21,934 nucleotides of DNA. It comes from Priapulus caudatus (taxonomy: Eukaryota > Priapulida > Priapulimorpha > Priapulimorphida > Priapulidae). A program made the position numbers and the translations under genes. The stretch spans positions 35,769 to 57,702 of the forward strand of contig NW_014578590.1 of assembly GCF_000485595.1 (NCBI RefSeq), in the 5' to 3' direction. Under the pieces are notes generated by a model. It was not told the DNA's origin. It did not search any database and saw only the letters and a program-made list of their open reading frames with translations. This document shows positions 1 to 8,074 of this stretch, piece after piece; positions within the stretch are counted from its first letter, which is position 1; the number at the start of each line of letters is the position of its first letter.

Positions 1-682
1 GACTAGCGCTAGGGTTAGGGTAAGGGTTAGGGTTAGGACTAGCGCTAGGGTTAGGGTAAGAGTTAGGATTAGGACTAGCGCTAGGGTTAGGATTAGGACT
101 ATCGCTAGAGTTAGGATTAGGACTAGCGCTAGGGTTAGGGTTAGGACTAGCGCTAGGATTAGGATTAGGACTACCGCTAATGTTAGGGTTAGGACTATAT
201 ATAGCGCTAATGTTAGGGTTAGGACTAGTGCTAGGGTTAGGGTTAGGACTAGAGCTAGGGTTAGGGTTAGGGCTATCGCTAGGGTTAGGGCTAGGATTGG
301 CGCTAGGGTTATGGTTAGGGCTAGCGCTAGGGTTAGGGTTAGGACTAGCACTATGGTTAGGGCCAGGACTAGAGCTAGGGTTAGGGTTAGGGCTAGCGCT
401 AGGGTTACGGTTAGGACTAGCACTAAGGTTAGGGTTAGGACTAGTGCTAGGGTTAGGGTTAAGACTATCACTAGGGTTAGGATTAGGACTAGTGCTAGGG
501 TTAGGGTTAGGACTAGAGCTAGGGTTAGGGTTAGGGCTAGCGCTAGGGTTAGGGTTAGGACTAGCGCTAGGATTAGGATTAGGACTACCGCTAATGTTAG
601 GGTTAGGACTAGCGCTAATGTTAGGGTTAGGACTAGAGCTAGGGTTAGGGTTAGCGCTAGCGCTAGGGTTAGGGCTATCACT
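1..682 (+). repeat. Telomere-derived 24-bp higher-order repeat, block A
   Basis: The block can be read end to end in 6-base words, nearly all ending in TA. The dominant order is GGGTTA, GGGTTA, GGACTA, GCGCTA, which makes a 24-bp unit containing the palindrome TAGCGCTA. Variants keep the 6-bp register: GGATTA, GAGCTA, GTGCTA, GCACTA, TCGCTA, ATGTTA and GGGTAA. Because six bases are two codons, the block gives long Leu-Gly-type open frames that are not genes. The sequence is read directly; origin from TTAGGG telomere repeats is inferred. It starts at or before the window edge. Confidence 0.93.
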
Positions 683-1092
683 GTAACGTTGGAATGAGCG
701 TTCATGTAGAAATGATGAAGTAGATCCAAATCCAGAACTTGTGTGGTAAACTGTACAACCTTTAATATCTTACACACATCACATCTCCTTACACACAGAC
801 AAAGAACGCGCACACGCGGATACGCGCGTGTGCCTCCTTCCGCGACCAGAACCCGCATTTCCTTCCTAGATCTCTCCTATCTATTACCCCCCAAAACTCC
901 TACAAACATACTGCCCGCACATGTAACCGTTCTCACAGACCGCGTCCTACCCCCATTTCACAATGACCCTCTAATCTGTCTAACCTAACCACGTCTACCA
1001 TTCTCCCTAATACATCAATGTAGCCGCGCATTTTGTTGCGCGACACTCTGTCTAGCTAGCTATGTAACACGTGTAAAACAGATGTTACATCA
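683..1092. repeat. Unique-looking core B of the large inverted repeat, left copy
   Basis: About 410 bp of non-tandem sequence lie between two telomere-like blocks. They include an alternating purine-pyrimidine stretch near 808-832 and the word TGTAACA/TGTTACA near both 1065 and 1083. The same core recurs reverse-complemented at 11987-12428, with single-base insertions scattered through it. I recognise no gene in it. A short open frame at 743-988 has no family features and is not supported. Confidence 0.8.
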
Positions 1093-1333
1093 CTAGGGTT
1101 AGGGTTAAGACTAGCGCTAGGGTTATGGTTAGGACTAGAGCTAGGGTTAGGGTTAGGGCTATCGCTAGGGTTAGGGTTAGGACTAGCGCTAGGGTTAGGG
1201 TTAGGACTAGCGCTAGGGTTAGGGTCAGGACTAGCGCTAGGGTTAGGGTTAGGACTAGCACTATGGTTAGGGTTAGGGCTAGCGCTAGGGCTAGGGTTAG
1301 GGCTATCACTAGGGTTAGGATTAGGACTACCCA
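1093..1333 (+). repeat. Telomere-derived 24-bp higher-order repeat, block C
   Basis: About 240 bp in the same hexamer register as block A (GGGTTA GGGTTA GGACTA GCGCTA and close variants). It ends at GGACTA, followed by non-telomeric sequence. The reverse-complement partner lies at about 11735-11986. Open frames on both strands here are products of the repeat. Confidence 0.92.
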
Positions 1334-1702
1334 GCTAACACATAATGTTTTCCTAACGTTATGTTCTGGTTTTATTTTGGTTTGGTTTGAATTAAACCTT
1401 TTAAGAACGTTCATCAAACGTTATAAATAAAGTTATATATAGGTTCTTGACAAACGTTTGCCACAAACGTTGTGTCAACCACCATTTAACGTTTTGTTAT
1501 AGTTGCGAAATGGTTTACTACAAACGTTAGCTATAAACGTTGCACTAACCATCATTTAACGTTTTTAAATAGTTGCCAAATGGTTAGAAACAAACGTTAT
1601 CTGCACCTATATTACTAACCAGTACTGAACGTTTATCTAGGGTTTCGAGGGGGTAAAAATAAACGTTATTTATAAACTTAGTCGTAACTATGAACAAACG
1701 TT
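1334..1702. repeat. AACGTT-rich degenerate tandem repeat D, left copy
   Basis: An AT-rich stretch in which the palindrome AACGTT recurs often, usually as CAAACGTT or TTTAACGTT. The motif CATTTAACGTTTT appears at about 1483 and again at about 1553, giving a local period near 70 bp. A third, weaker copy follows near 1620. It ends abruptly where the purine minisatellite begins. The same series occurs reverse-complemented at about 11350-11735. No coding potential is evident. Confidence 0.8.
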
Positions 1703-2120
1703 AGAGGGGAGGGATGGTGGAGGCAGAGAGGGGAGGGATGGCGGAGGCAGAGAGGGGAGGGATGGCGGAGGCAGAGAGGGGAGGGATGGCGGAGGCAGAG
1801 AGGGGAGGAATGGCGGAGGCAGAGAGGGGAGGGATGGTGGAGTCAGAGAAGAGAGGGATGTCGGAGGCAGAGAGATGAGGAATGGCGGAGGCAGAGAGGG
1901 GAGGGATGGCGGAGACAGAAAGAGGAGGGATAGCGGAGGCAGAGATATGAGGGATGGCGGAGGCAGAAAGGGGAGGGATGGTGGAGGCAGAGAGGGAAGG
2001 GATGGTAGAGGCGGAGAGGGGAGGGAAGGCGGAGTCAGAGAGGGGAGGGATGGCGGAGTCAGAGAGGGGAGGGATGGTGGAGGCCGAGAGGGGAGGGATG
2101 GTGGAGGCAGGGAGATGCAG
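1703..2120 (+). repeat. 24-bp purine-rich minisatellite
   Basis: About 17 tandem copies of a unit close to GGAGGGATGGCGGAGGCAGA followed by GAGG. The plus strand is strongly purine-biased. Variants (GGTGG, GGAGTC, AGATGAG) are scattered through the array. Since 24 is a multiple of three, the minus strand stays open for 187 codons as a Pro-Ser-Leu octapeptide repeat. I treat that as repeat-driven, not as a gene. A short related copy lies at 4730-4790. Confidence 0.93.
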
Positions 2121-2289
2121 GCCCGCGGGCCGAACGATTTTGACGTGAAAACAAAAATAAAATTAGTAGAGAATTCATCCATACAACGGTAATGGTGATA
2201 TGCTACTTGTTCCGACGTGTTTTTACGATGTTCGCTGCGTTGCCTGGACATTTAGGCCTAGGACATTTTGGGCCTGTCAGACTTTCCTC
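2121..2289. other. Unassigned sequence between repeats
   Basis: About 170 bp of mixed composition between the minisatellite and the GT-rich tract. No RNA gene, coding signature or repeat is apparent. Confidence 0.5.
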
Positions 2290-2430
2290 GTCGTAAACGG
2301 CGCGTGTGCGTCATTTTTGCGTGTGTGCGTGAGCGTGTGTGTGCGTGTGTGTGTGTTGCGCGTGCGTGCGCGTGTGTGCATGAGTCCGAGCGTGAGTGCG
2401 TGCGTGTGGCTATGGGTGCGAGGGAGACTA
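2290..2430 (+). repeat. GT/GC alternating purine-pyrimidine tract
   Basis: Imperfect (GTGTGC)n and (GT)n sequence with many GCGTGC steps. Alternating purine-pyrimidine DNA of this kind can adopt Z-DNA. Short cysteine-rich open frames through it come from composition. Confidence 0.85.
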
Positions 2431-2509
2431 GAATGCGGAGCTCGTCCTTATTAGCGTCTGAAAATGAGAGCTGTGCGCACACCATGTACAAATGTTATAT
2501 CTCCACTCT

Positions 2510-2590
2510 CAAACAGCAGTAGCAGTAGCGGTAGTAGTAACAGTAACAGCAGCAGTAGCAGTAGCAGCAGGAGCAGCATTGGCAGCCGGG
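2510..2590 (+). repeat. Imperfect AGC/AGT trinucleotide repeat
   Basis: A run of CAG, TAG, TAA and CGG triplets, mainly AGCAGT units. It encodes poly-Ser on one strand and poly-Leu on the other, which explains the short open frames here. Confidence 0.88.
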
Positions 2591-2674
2591 CGCGTGCCCG
2601 TGCGCTAGCTCGCCTCGTGACATCACGCAACGTATTACTGAGTAAATCATAGATATCTAGAGATGCCTCTTTTT

Positions 2675-2935
2675 CGCACGCATGCACGTATGCACGCACG
2701 CACACACATATACACGCTAACGCACATAAACACGTACATATGCAAACGCACACATACAAACGCGTCTCTTTATTTCTCTCTCTCCCTCTCCCTCTGTGTT
2801 TCTCAGCTTCTCTACATGTCTGTGTGAGCGCGTGCGTGGGTGCGTACGTACTCGTATGCGCCAATGTGTGCTCACGTCCATATATGAACGCCCGCGCGTG
2901 CGTGTGTGTGCTCGTGATCGTGTTTGTGGAAATGG
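2675..2935. repeat. CA/CG, CT and GT simple-repeat cluster
   Basis: ACGCACGCACACAC-type sequence (about 2675-2765) gives way to a CT-rich stretch (about 2766-2815) and then to GTGTGAGCGCGTGCGTG-type sequence (about 2818-2930). The order is roughly CA, then CT, then GT. No gene is supported in the surrounding 2591-2960. Confidence 0.75.
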
Positions 2936-2964
2936 AACACGTAAACATCAATTGAACAAATCCT

Positions 2965-3262
2965 CCGCATTTGCGGCGATATCATCGATGCGAGTAATCA
3001 ATAACGTAAAAGCAATAGGATGACATTGCAGGGACCGATAGCGATGATCAATAGGGATGATCGATAGCTGTGATCGATTGATAAAAATGATAGATGTTGT
3101 TGTCCAACCATTACAGTGCAATAAAGAACAATGATCAATCAATGATCGATATCAAAAATCAATAATAGTGAACAATATTGTTGATCGATTGTAGTATGCG
3201 ATATCAGTGATTAATGGTTGTGATTGATATCAGTGATCGATGGTGGTGTTGGGCCGATGGCT
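2965..3262. repeat. GATCGAT/GATCAAT-rich degenerate repeat block
   Basis: The words ATCGAT, GATCGAT, GATCAAT and GATATC recur many times in about 300 bp. A clear direct repeat begins GATATCAGTGAT at about 3201 and 3227, a spacing of about 26 bp. This looks like an old degenerate tandem array. No coding content is supported. Confidence 0.65.
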
Positions 3263-3304
3263 TCCATAATAACTTCCGGCCGTTGTTGATTGTGGGAAGG
3301 ATTT

Positions 3305-3565
3305 TGCAAGGCTTTTGCTACTGTTGCTGCTGCACTGCTGTTGCAACAATTGTTGCTATTGCTACTGTTGCGGCTGCAACTCGTGTTACTCTTGCTACTG
3401 CTGCTGCCGCTGCTGCTACTGATGCTGCCCCTGCTGCTACTGCTGGTGTGGTTACTGCTGGTGCAGCTGCTGGTGCAGTTGCTGGTGCTAATGCTGCTGC
3501 TACAGCTACTGTTGTTGTTGTTGCTGTCGCCGCCACTGCTGCTGGCTCTCTTGGTTGTGTTGCTG
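3305..3565 (+). repeat. Imperfect TGC/TAC trinucleotide repeat
   Basis: About 260 bp of GCTGCT, GCTACT, GTTGCT and related triplets. All frames stay open, giving poly-Leu, poly-Ala, or Ser/Asn-rich peptides. None shows a non-repetitive domain, so the overlapping open frames are set aside. Confidence 0.9.
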
Positions 3566-4108
3566 CTGCGTGGGGACAGGCTCGTACTAGCCGACTCCTT
3601 CTCCTCCTCTTCAACCCCCCCCCCCATTATCAACTAGCGCCTTCATAGGAATAATTGCTTATTAATCTAAACGTGGCTTGACGACCCACCACGGCCTATC
3701 GACATATCCCGCTGTCGCCTCTTCTAGATTGACAGTTATTGCTTTACCTGCCGCTGCCGAAACGGAATGCCAATCAGCACACCGTGCGCGGCACCGGGAT
3801 GCTGGGAATGCTAAATGAAGCCGCTGCTGAAGCAACAGGGGTAACCGTTTCATTAGCGAAGCATCTTCGCTCGACGTTTGTTTGTCGTCGTCGTCCGCCG
3901 CCGCTGTGTGTAATAATAAATTAAAAGGTTTTGCGAACGTTTCGTCTGCGGCCAACACGCGGCGTCTACTTGCGCTCTGTAGCCGATCTTGGCTCGATCT
4001 CGCCCCGTAATGTGATCGATTGTTATCTGCAGGCGGCAGCTTCAGCGTCGGAGTTGTGTCGAGCGCGCAGGACAAACGCAGAGGAGTATGTTCGAGTTCG
4101 TCAAAGTG
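3566..4108. other. Mostly non-repetitive, CpG-containing stretch, no recognised gene
   Basis: After a run of about ten C near 3617-3626 the sequence becomes non-repetitive and GC-rich with many CG dinucleotides. The minus strand stays open for 137 codons at 3662-4075. The apparent start is TTG, I recognise no domain, and much of the peptide is Ala/Ser/Arg-rich. A CpG-rich promoter region or an exon fragment is possible but unsupported. Confidence 0.35.
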
Positions 4109-4461
4109 ATTACGTCACCAGAAATAATAAAAATAAAGAAATTATTTCCACTTTTTCACAAAATGTAAGCGATTTTGTTCACGTTTTCTATGGTTAACTT
4201 GCTGCATTATACTTTCTATTTTGCTATTCTGTTTGATGTGAACAAACACTCGTGACTCATACATAGCCCATAGCAAGCAATTAATGTCGCAATCATTATA
4301 TCAAATCGCCGAGTTTTTTTTGGATTTTTAACTAGTTGAGAAACAACCTTATCAGGGAAGAATTTGAGGATAAATTTAGTCCCATTAGTACTTACTTTTA
4401 ATGTAAAAAATTGCAACAAAATGTTTACAAATATACACCATCAAAAATTCGTGACGTAGTC
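4109..4461. mobile_element. Possible MITE-like fragment, AT-rich
   Basis: A 350-bp AT-rich segment is bounded by GATTACGTCAC at about 4109-4119 and GTGACGTAGTC at about 4451-4461. These match in inverted orientation at 10 of 11 positions. The interior is much richer in A/T than its flanks. A 67-codon minus frame at 4216-4419 has no recognised domain. The short inverted ends alone are weak evidence, and I see no convincing target-site duplication. Confidence 0.3.
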
Positions 4462-4729
4462 AATTTAATGGTACGTGTTAGGGATGGCTCGGCTGCCGGG
4501 GCTGCTGCGCGTCGGGGAGAGCACAGAAGATGAGAAATTTTTTTTTAGCACAGAAATCCTACGGGAGCTATTAGCATGGCACTTCATACCCCACTAAGAG
4601 TTAGAAGAGGTAGGATGAGCGAGGAGTAGGGGAACGGAAACGGAGGAAGGTAAGGAAGGAGAATGAGAGGCGTGGATGAATGAGGCAAATTGGGAAGAGA
4701 GGACGAAAATGGAGGTGAGTGAACGGGGG
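4462..4729. other. Unassigned sequence, purine-rich toward the right
   Basis: Mixed sequence with a T-run near 4540 and increasing GA content after 4605. No gene is recognised. Confidence 0.4.
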
Positions 4730-4790
4730 AGGCAGAGAGATGAGACATGGCGGAGGCAGAGAGGGGATGGATGGCGGAGGCAGAGAATGG
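4730..4790 (+). repeat. Short second copy of the 24-bp purine minisatellite
   Basis: About 2.5 units of GGCGGAGGCAGAGAGG-type sequence with the same consensus as the array at 1703-2120, including the GAGATGAG variant. It lies directly before the GAT repeat. Confidence 0.8.
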
Positions 4791-4791
4791 T

Positions 4792-4882
4792 GAAGATGAT
4801 GATGATGACGATGATGATGATAATGATGATAATGAAGATCATGATGATGATGATGATTATGATGATGATGATGATGATGAGT
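4792..4882 (+). repeat. (GAT)n trinucleotide repeat
   Basis: About 30 triplets, mainly GAT, interrupted by GAC, AAT, GAA and CAT. The minus strand reads poly-His and the plus strand reads poly-Met/Asp. Overlapping open frames are therefore not treated as genes. Confidence 0.92.
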
Positions 4883-5815
4883 CGAAACTATCGGGTCGAT
4901 AGCTCCTGCGCGCGTGATTTTTGGACACAGACGTGTATCGAGGGAAACAGGCCGTTTTTCTGCCTGCCAAGATCGGCACAAACGAGCCGTAAAAATTTCA
5001 AACTGCGACAATTCAGAAATGCGCAGAGAATGTGGGCGCTGCACCTGATCAAAACCTAGCAAAAAAACAGACATGCACTGTGCACGTGGGATCAGTAAGA
5101 CCGAGTCCCTGCATAGTTGGTAACGGGATTCAGATACTCATCTCTTTGTAGCCTGGCGCAAATTCGGAGCCATCATCGCACGCGCATGCGCGAATCGCTA
5201 TTCGAAACAACGTGAAGGGCACACAATTTCGCGTCCGTTTTTCTTTGTTGAAGATACTCCATCAGATTCCTAACAGCACAGAAGTAAGAGTGACACAGAA
5301 AGAGCGTCTCAAGACCGTTGGTGTGATCTACCCATGAACAACAATAGTTGTCGTCTAGGAATCAAGCGCTCGGGCCGCGAAAACAACATCTTTGCGTTCA
5401 CATGGTGATGAGAAAAATATGGCGCAGCAACATAAGAGACGCAGCTACATGCTTGCCCTAGCGCACACACCTACATACTTACATTTCCTTAGACCGAGAG
5501 AATACTTCACAAATTACCACACTAAGCAGTCGCGTCTTTAAATTGGGTGCCATGTAGTGCACCTCAAGTGTCCTATCGACCAGGACTCACTTAGGGTGAT
5601 GCATGCGGTTTGCAAGCAATCGCGTTGTGGTCACCGCGCCCGTACATAATAGTAGTCGTCGGCTGCAAGAGATAGACGGCTGAGGTACGGCGGCATTATG
5701 TCGGCAGCTTAGTGCTTCGCTATAACTTTCGCTCTCGCAGCGTCTGCCGCTAATGTTGCGCGTACGACGTTCAGATTCACGGCGATATTCAACGAATTAC
5801 CTTCGCGCGCAAACC
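4883..5815. other. Low-repeat stretch with no recognised gene
   Basis: About 930 bp of mixed composition. I found no long open frame free of repeat content, no tRNA-like A and B boxes, and no clear tandem structure. Small palindromic spots such as CGCACGCGCATGCGCG near 5178 occur. Confidence 0.5.
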
Positions 5816-5905
5816 AGGCACAGGCGCAGGCACAGGTACGTGCACAAGTACAGGCACAGACACAGGCACATGTACAGGTACGTGCACAAGTACAGGCACA
5901 GAGAC
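5816..5905 (-). repeat. 30-bp GTGCAC/GTAC satellite, reverse orientation
   Basis: Three units of GGCACAGGTACGTGCACAAG plus TACAGGCACA. This is the reverse complement of the units at 7485-7570 and 9352 onward. The embedded palindromes GTGCAC and GTAC recur in every unit. Confidence 0.85.
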
Positions 5906-7484
5906 AAAGTCCCAGTATAGCGCAGGCAATTCGCGTGATGTCACGGAGGCCCAGGATAAGGCGCTGGAGCCTAAGCGGCAACGTAGCGAGGCAGCCGCGC
6001 CCGGCTGCCATGCTAGCTCCTGGCTGCTACGGCCACAGGCACAGGTCTTGGCAGGATAGCATCACCTCGCACGCTGGGCCTGCCGAGAGTGCCGTCAATG
6101 GTAGTTACTTGCAACCAGGTAACCACAGACGTAAATGCAGCAGGTACCGTGCACCCAACCAGGATAGCGTGCACCAGTACAAGGCGACAGCAGGTAAGCC
6201 GTGCTAGCAAACTGTAGCCATCACTGACGGCAGGCCTAGGTGATAGCTGCATGGCTATGGCACCAGGGCGGCTCGGCCATGTTGCTCCTGCTGCTACTGC
6301 TGCCTGGCTGCTGAGTTACTGTTTACTACTACCGCGTAATGCTGACTCAGTACAGCCAATGTGCTGGCGCAAAATGGCGCGTCACCCTAGGTACGTGTAG
6401 CAAGTACAGGCACATGGCACTTGCTGCCTAGTACTGGTGCTGCCCTGCTTAGCTTCGTGGTTCTCGGTTAACTTGTGCGCTGTACCGAGGCCGTCGCCAC
6501 AGCTACACCGCCCACATGACGAGGTACGGGTGGTTTACACTTCAAGTAGCACATGGCAACACGACGCAGCAGCCGCCACGCGCCACGCCGACGTTCACCG
6601 CCCTCGCCACTCACGTCACTATCACTGGCGCAAGCGCAGGCAGCATGCAGCAGGTGACCGTGTCACAAGTACAGGCACATGCAGCAGGGCGCCTCCTGCT
6701 CTCACTCTCCTCTCTCCTGAGGCTCTCCACCGCTGGGGCCTCACTCCTTCCACCACGCCTTACTCCCCATTCCTCCTCTTCACGACCTGGCCCTCCGCTA
6801 CCTCTCCCGCTACCCGCTTGGTGGGTAGGGACGTCTGATGTCGGCTAGCACCGAACAGCTGCTTTTTGGCTGGCTGGCTGCTGCTGTCTACTACTCAGCT
6901 TCTGCTGGCTATTACTGGCTCACGCTGCTACTCCACTCGCTACTCTTCTCGGCTCGCTGCTACGCTGCTGCTTACTACTACTACTCACTCACTATTAAGC
7001 TACTACTACTGAGCTACTTACTCTCTCCTCCGTCAGGCCTTCCGACCGAGACCAGCTAAGGACTGCTCGCAGCGAACAACTACTTACTACTGACTATCTG
7101 CTAAGCGCCCGCCCGCCCGCAGCCACCACCCCCCCCCCCAGCGGCCCCGCCCCGCCGGCGTCGCGCCCGCATACCCGCTACTAGCTGGCTGCTGCTACTG
7201 GCTTCTGCTGCACGTTACTGCTCCTGCTGATGCTCGCTGCGTGCTGGCTGCTGCTTGCTGCTACGCGCACTGCTGGCCCTCTGCTGCTGCATGATTGCTA
7301 CTCGCTACTAGCTGCTGCTGACTGCTGCTTCGTATTAACTACACTGCTGATGTGCTGACTGCAGCCCGCCGCCGCTGCTTGCGCTGATGCTAATACTATT
7401 GCTGCTACTGGAGCAACGCTACTTGCTGCTTGCTACGCTGCTGCTCGCCTTGCTGCTGCTTCGTGCACCAGCCAACACTGCGTA
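5906..7484. repeat. Degenerate satellite remnants and CTG/CTA-rich low complexity
   Basis: From 5906 to about 6700, fragments such as GTACAGGCACATG and GTGCACC recur without a clean period. From 6280 onward, and especially at 6840-7480, GCTGCT, GCTACT and TACTACT dominate. A GC-rich patch at about 7090-7165 contains repeated CCCGCC and a run of C that could form a G-quadruplex on the minus strand. Open frames of 70-177 codons are Leu/Ala/Tyr low complexity. No gene is supported. Confidence 0.6.
6769..6805 (-). repeat. CT-rich motif shared in inverted orientation with the purine tract
   Basis: CACGACCTGGCCCTCCGCTA and its flanks match, over about 32 bp with two differences, the reverse complement of 9268-9300. 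Related words (GGTAGCGGAGGCCAAGTG) also occur inside the polypurine tract near 8760. This ties the left and right halves of the 5.8-10.9 kb region together. Confidence 0.7.
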
Positions 7485-7730
7485 CTGCGCCTGTACTTGT
7501 GCACGTACCTGTGCCTGTGCCTGTACTTGTGCACGTACCTGTGCCTGTGCCTGTACTTGTGCACGTACGTCAGTGTGGCACTGCGCCCTGTACCTTTGTG
7601 CACTGTAGCACTGATGAACTGTGCACTGTACTTGTGCACGTAACCATGATGCCTGCGCCCTGTACTCTGGTGCACCAACTCTGGTGCCTGCGCTTTACTT
7701 GTGCACGTACGCGTGTGGCATGTTCTAAGA
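7485..7730 (+). repeat. 30-bp GTGCAC/GTAC satellite, forward orientation
   Basis: About 2.7 clean units of CTGTACTTGTGCACGTACCT plus GTGCCTGTGC at 7488-7570. Degenerate fragments follow to 7730 (CTGTACTTGTGCACGTA at 7628; TACTTGTGCACGTACG near 7696). The 30-bp period keeps frames open, giving repeating Cys-Thr-Cys-Ala peptides that are not genes. Confidence 0.88.
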
Positions 7731-7734
7731 CAAT

Positions 7735-8032
7735 ATACCCCCCGGACAATTACGCCCCCGACACATTACCCTCAGATGCCATTCAGCCCCCGGACAGATT
7801 CACCCCCCGACAATCACCCCCCGGACCATTACCCGCGACCCCGGACATTATAGCCTCCCGGAATTTACCACCCCGGAGCATTTTACCAGCGGCCCCCAGA
7901 TATATTATCCCCCGGACATTTCACCCCCCCGACCAAATTAGCCTCCGATCATGTTACCCATAGCCCCCGGACATTTACCCACTCCCCGGACATTTACCCT
8001 CCCGGACATTTACCCCTGGAGCAATTACTCCC
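7735..8032 (+). repeat. CCCGGACATTTA degenerate minisatellite
   Basis: The word CCCCCGGACATTTACC recurs at about 14-22 bp spacing, with variants GGACAATTAC, GGACAGATTC, GGACCATTAC and GGAGCATTTTAC. C-runs alternate with short AT-rich words. It is confined to this ~300-bp block. Confidence 0.8.
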
Positions 8033-8074
8033 CACTGTTCTATTATTCATTGTTGAGACAGTGATACAGGGACG

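Noticed and set aside
180-697. Open frames of 168 and 128 codons (Leu-Gly and Arg-Val repeats)
   Set aside because: They follow from the 6-bp period of the telomere-like repeat; no non-repeat sequence is encoded.
1-1333. A true chromosome end
   Set aside because: The repeats are variant, interrupted by unique sequence and followed by more than 20 kb. They are interstitial or subtelomeric.
1334-1702. CRISPR-like array in the AACGTT region
   Set aside because: The repeats are degenerate, there are no uniform spacers or cas genes, and the context is eukaryotic.
1688-2251. 187-codon minus-strand Pro-Ser-Leu repeat protein, resembling a proline-rich extracellular protein
   Set aside because: The 24-bp minisatellite keeps every frame open. 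There is no signal peptide, and the peptide ends are unrelated sequence.
3211-3648. Overlapping 98-144 codon frames (poly-Ala, poly-Leu, Ser/Asn-rich)
   Set aside because: All arise from the TGC/TAC trinucleotide repeat; several frames are open at once on both strands.
3662-4075. 137-codon minus-strand frame in mostly non-repetitive sequence
   Set aside because: It starts at TTG, has no recognised domain and is Ala/Arg/Ser-rich. It could be an exon fragment, but nothing supports it.
4601-5074. 157-codon minus frame with a poly-His stretch
   Set aside because: Poly-His is the (GAT)n repeat read on the minus strand; the remainder is Ser/Pro-rich low complexity.
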